6,463 nucleotides of DNA, taken from assembly GCA_017458545.1 (NCBI GenBank), contig JAFTBA010000341.1, positions 1 through 6,463 of the forward strand. The letters are read 5' to 3'. Each line of letters opens with the position of its first letter. Position 1 is the stretch's first letter. The notes beneath the pieces are model-generated. The model saw nothing but the letters and a program-made list of their open reading frames with translations. It was not told where the DNA came from and did not search any database. Of the stretch, positions 6,366 through 6,463 are shown in pieces. Both the position numbers and the translations under genes were made by a program. The DNA comes from Synergistaceae bacterium. GTDB taxonomy: Bacteria > Synergistota > Synergistia > Synergistales > Aminobacteriaceae.

Positions 6366-6373
6366 AGGAGGTG
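6366..6373 (+). promoter_or_regulatory. Strong ribosome binding site of metH
   Basis: AGGAGGTG is a full match to the 16S anti-Shine-Dalgarno sequence, 5 nt before ATG 6379. It is the strongest such site in the window and decides the start of the downstream gene. Confidence 0.85.
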
Positions 6374-6378
6374 CGGAC

Positions 6379-6463
6379 ATGTTCACACTCAACCCCGAAA
6401 AAATATACTTCTTCGACGGCGCAATGGGTACGATGTTACAGGCAAGAGGCTTAAAGCTCAGAG
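6379..6463 (+). CDS. metH: Homocysteine methyltransferase (methionine synthase MetH), 5' end only
   Basis: Only the first 28 residues are in the window. Residues 11-24 (Phe-Phe-Asp-Gly-Ala-Met-Gly-Thr-Met-Leu-Gln-Ala-Arg-Gly) match the start of the homocysteine-binding barrel of cobalamin-dependent methionine synthase, which moves a methyl group from methyltetrahydrofolate to homocysteine in the cytosol. A stand-alone homocysteine S-methyltransferase, or a protein with this domain fused to a reductase, would begin in a similar way and cannot be excluded from so short a piece. The start is fixed by the strong ribosome site 5 nt upstream and by an in-frame TGA at 6355-6357. It appears to have its own extended -10 promoter. 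No SAM or cobalamin riboswitch signature is recognisable upstream. Confidence 0.82.
   Translation, partial: MFTLNPEKIYFFDGAMGTMLQARGLKLR

Larger units (their letters stand above)
6022..6378. other. Long non-coding gap between the permease gene and metH
   Basis: This 357-nt gap contains no convincing protein gene. An open frame at 6185-6454 on the plus strand lacks a ribosome binding site and runs 76 nt into metH in another frame. An open frame on the minus strand over about 6320-6105 has no usual start codon. What the gap holds is: a hairpin at 6044-6078, nested inverted repeats up to 6306, a GC-rich right half (66 of 111 bases G or C over 6204-6314), two opposed TATAAT boxes, and the metH ribosome site. 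These are listed separately. Confidence 0.8.

Noticed and set aside
6022..6378. SAM or cobalamin riboswitch controlling metH
   Set aside because: No recognisable consensus elements, and the extended -10 promoter at 6340-6348 would place the region outside the metH leader.
6185..6454. Plus-strand open frame of 89 codons
   Set aside because: No ribosome binding site, no family resemblance, and it overlaps the well-supported metH start in another frame.
1..6463. CRISPR array, defence genes, prophage or integrase
   Set aside because: No regularly spaced repeats and no such protein families; all recognised genes are housekeeping.

Overview
The window is an ordinary housekeeping stretch of a bacterial chromosome, with one unexplained non-coding island near its right end. 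The organism is a bacterium of moderate, slightly AT-leaning composition. The gene set and order (plsC-type acyltransferase, yicC, gmk, small membrane protein, ftsH, pgeF, AEC permease, metH) and the look of the proteins make me lean to the Synergistota (a gut or rumen type). That is an impression, not a proof; a Firmicute is not excluded.

Layout: (1) Positions 1-4309 hold a tightly packed plus-strand operon: the 3' part of a lysophosphatidate acyltransferase gene, then yicC (directly abutting), gmk (3-nt gap), an unrecognised 146-residue membrane protein (start overlaps the gmk stop as ATGA), and ftsH (24-nt gap). A hairpin plus T-run at 4328-4358 closes the operon. (2) A minus-strand pgeF/YfiH-type gene (4360-5013) converges on that terminator, which reads well in both directions. 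(3) A 63-bp divergent gap separates pgeF from a plus-strand AEC-family permease (5077-6021). (4) 6022-6378 is non-coding. It holds several nested inverted repeats, a GC-rich half (about 59% by hand count over 6204-6314), and two opposed perfect TATAAT hexamers at its right edge. (5) metH starts at 6379 behind a near-perfect ribosome binding site and runs off the window.

The first operon joins phospholipid synthesis, RNA turnover, GMP phosphorylation and membrane proteolysis, all growth-linked. The pgeF product cleans up peptidoglycan precursors or handles purine nucleosides. The permease substrate is unknown. MetH starts a separate, apparently self-promoted unit for methionine synthesis.

The best candidate for something undescribed is the 6044-6326 island. 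Read on the minus strand it has a -10 hexamer, a series of compatible stems, a 5'/3' closing pairing, and a hairpin with a short T-run at its far end. A decayed end of a mobile element is the main alternative.
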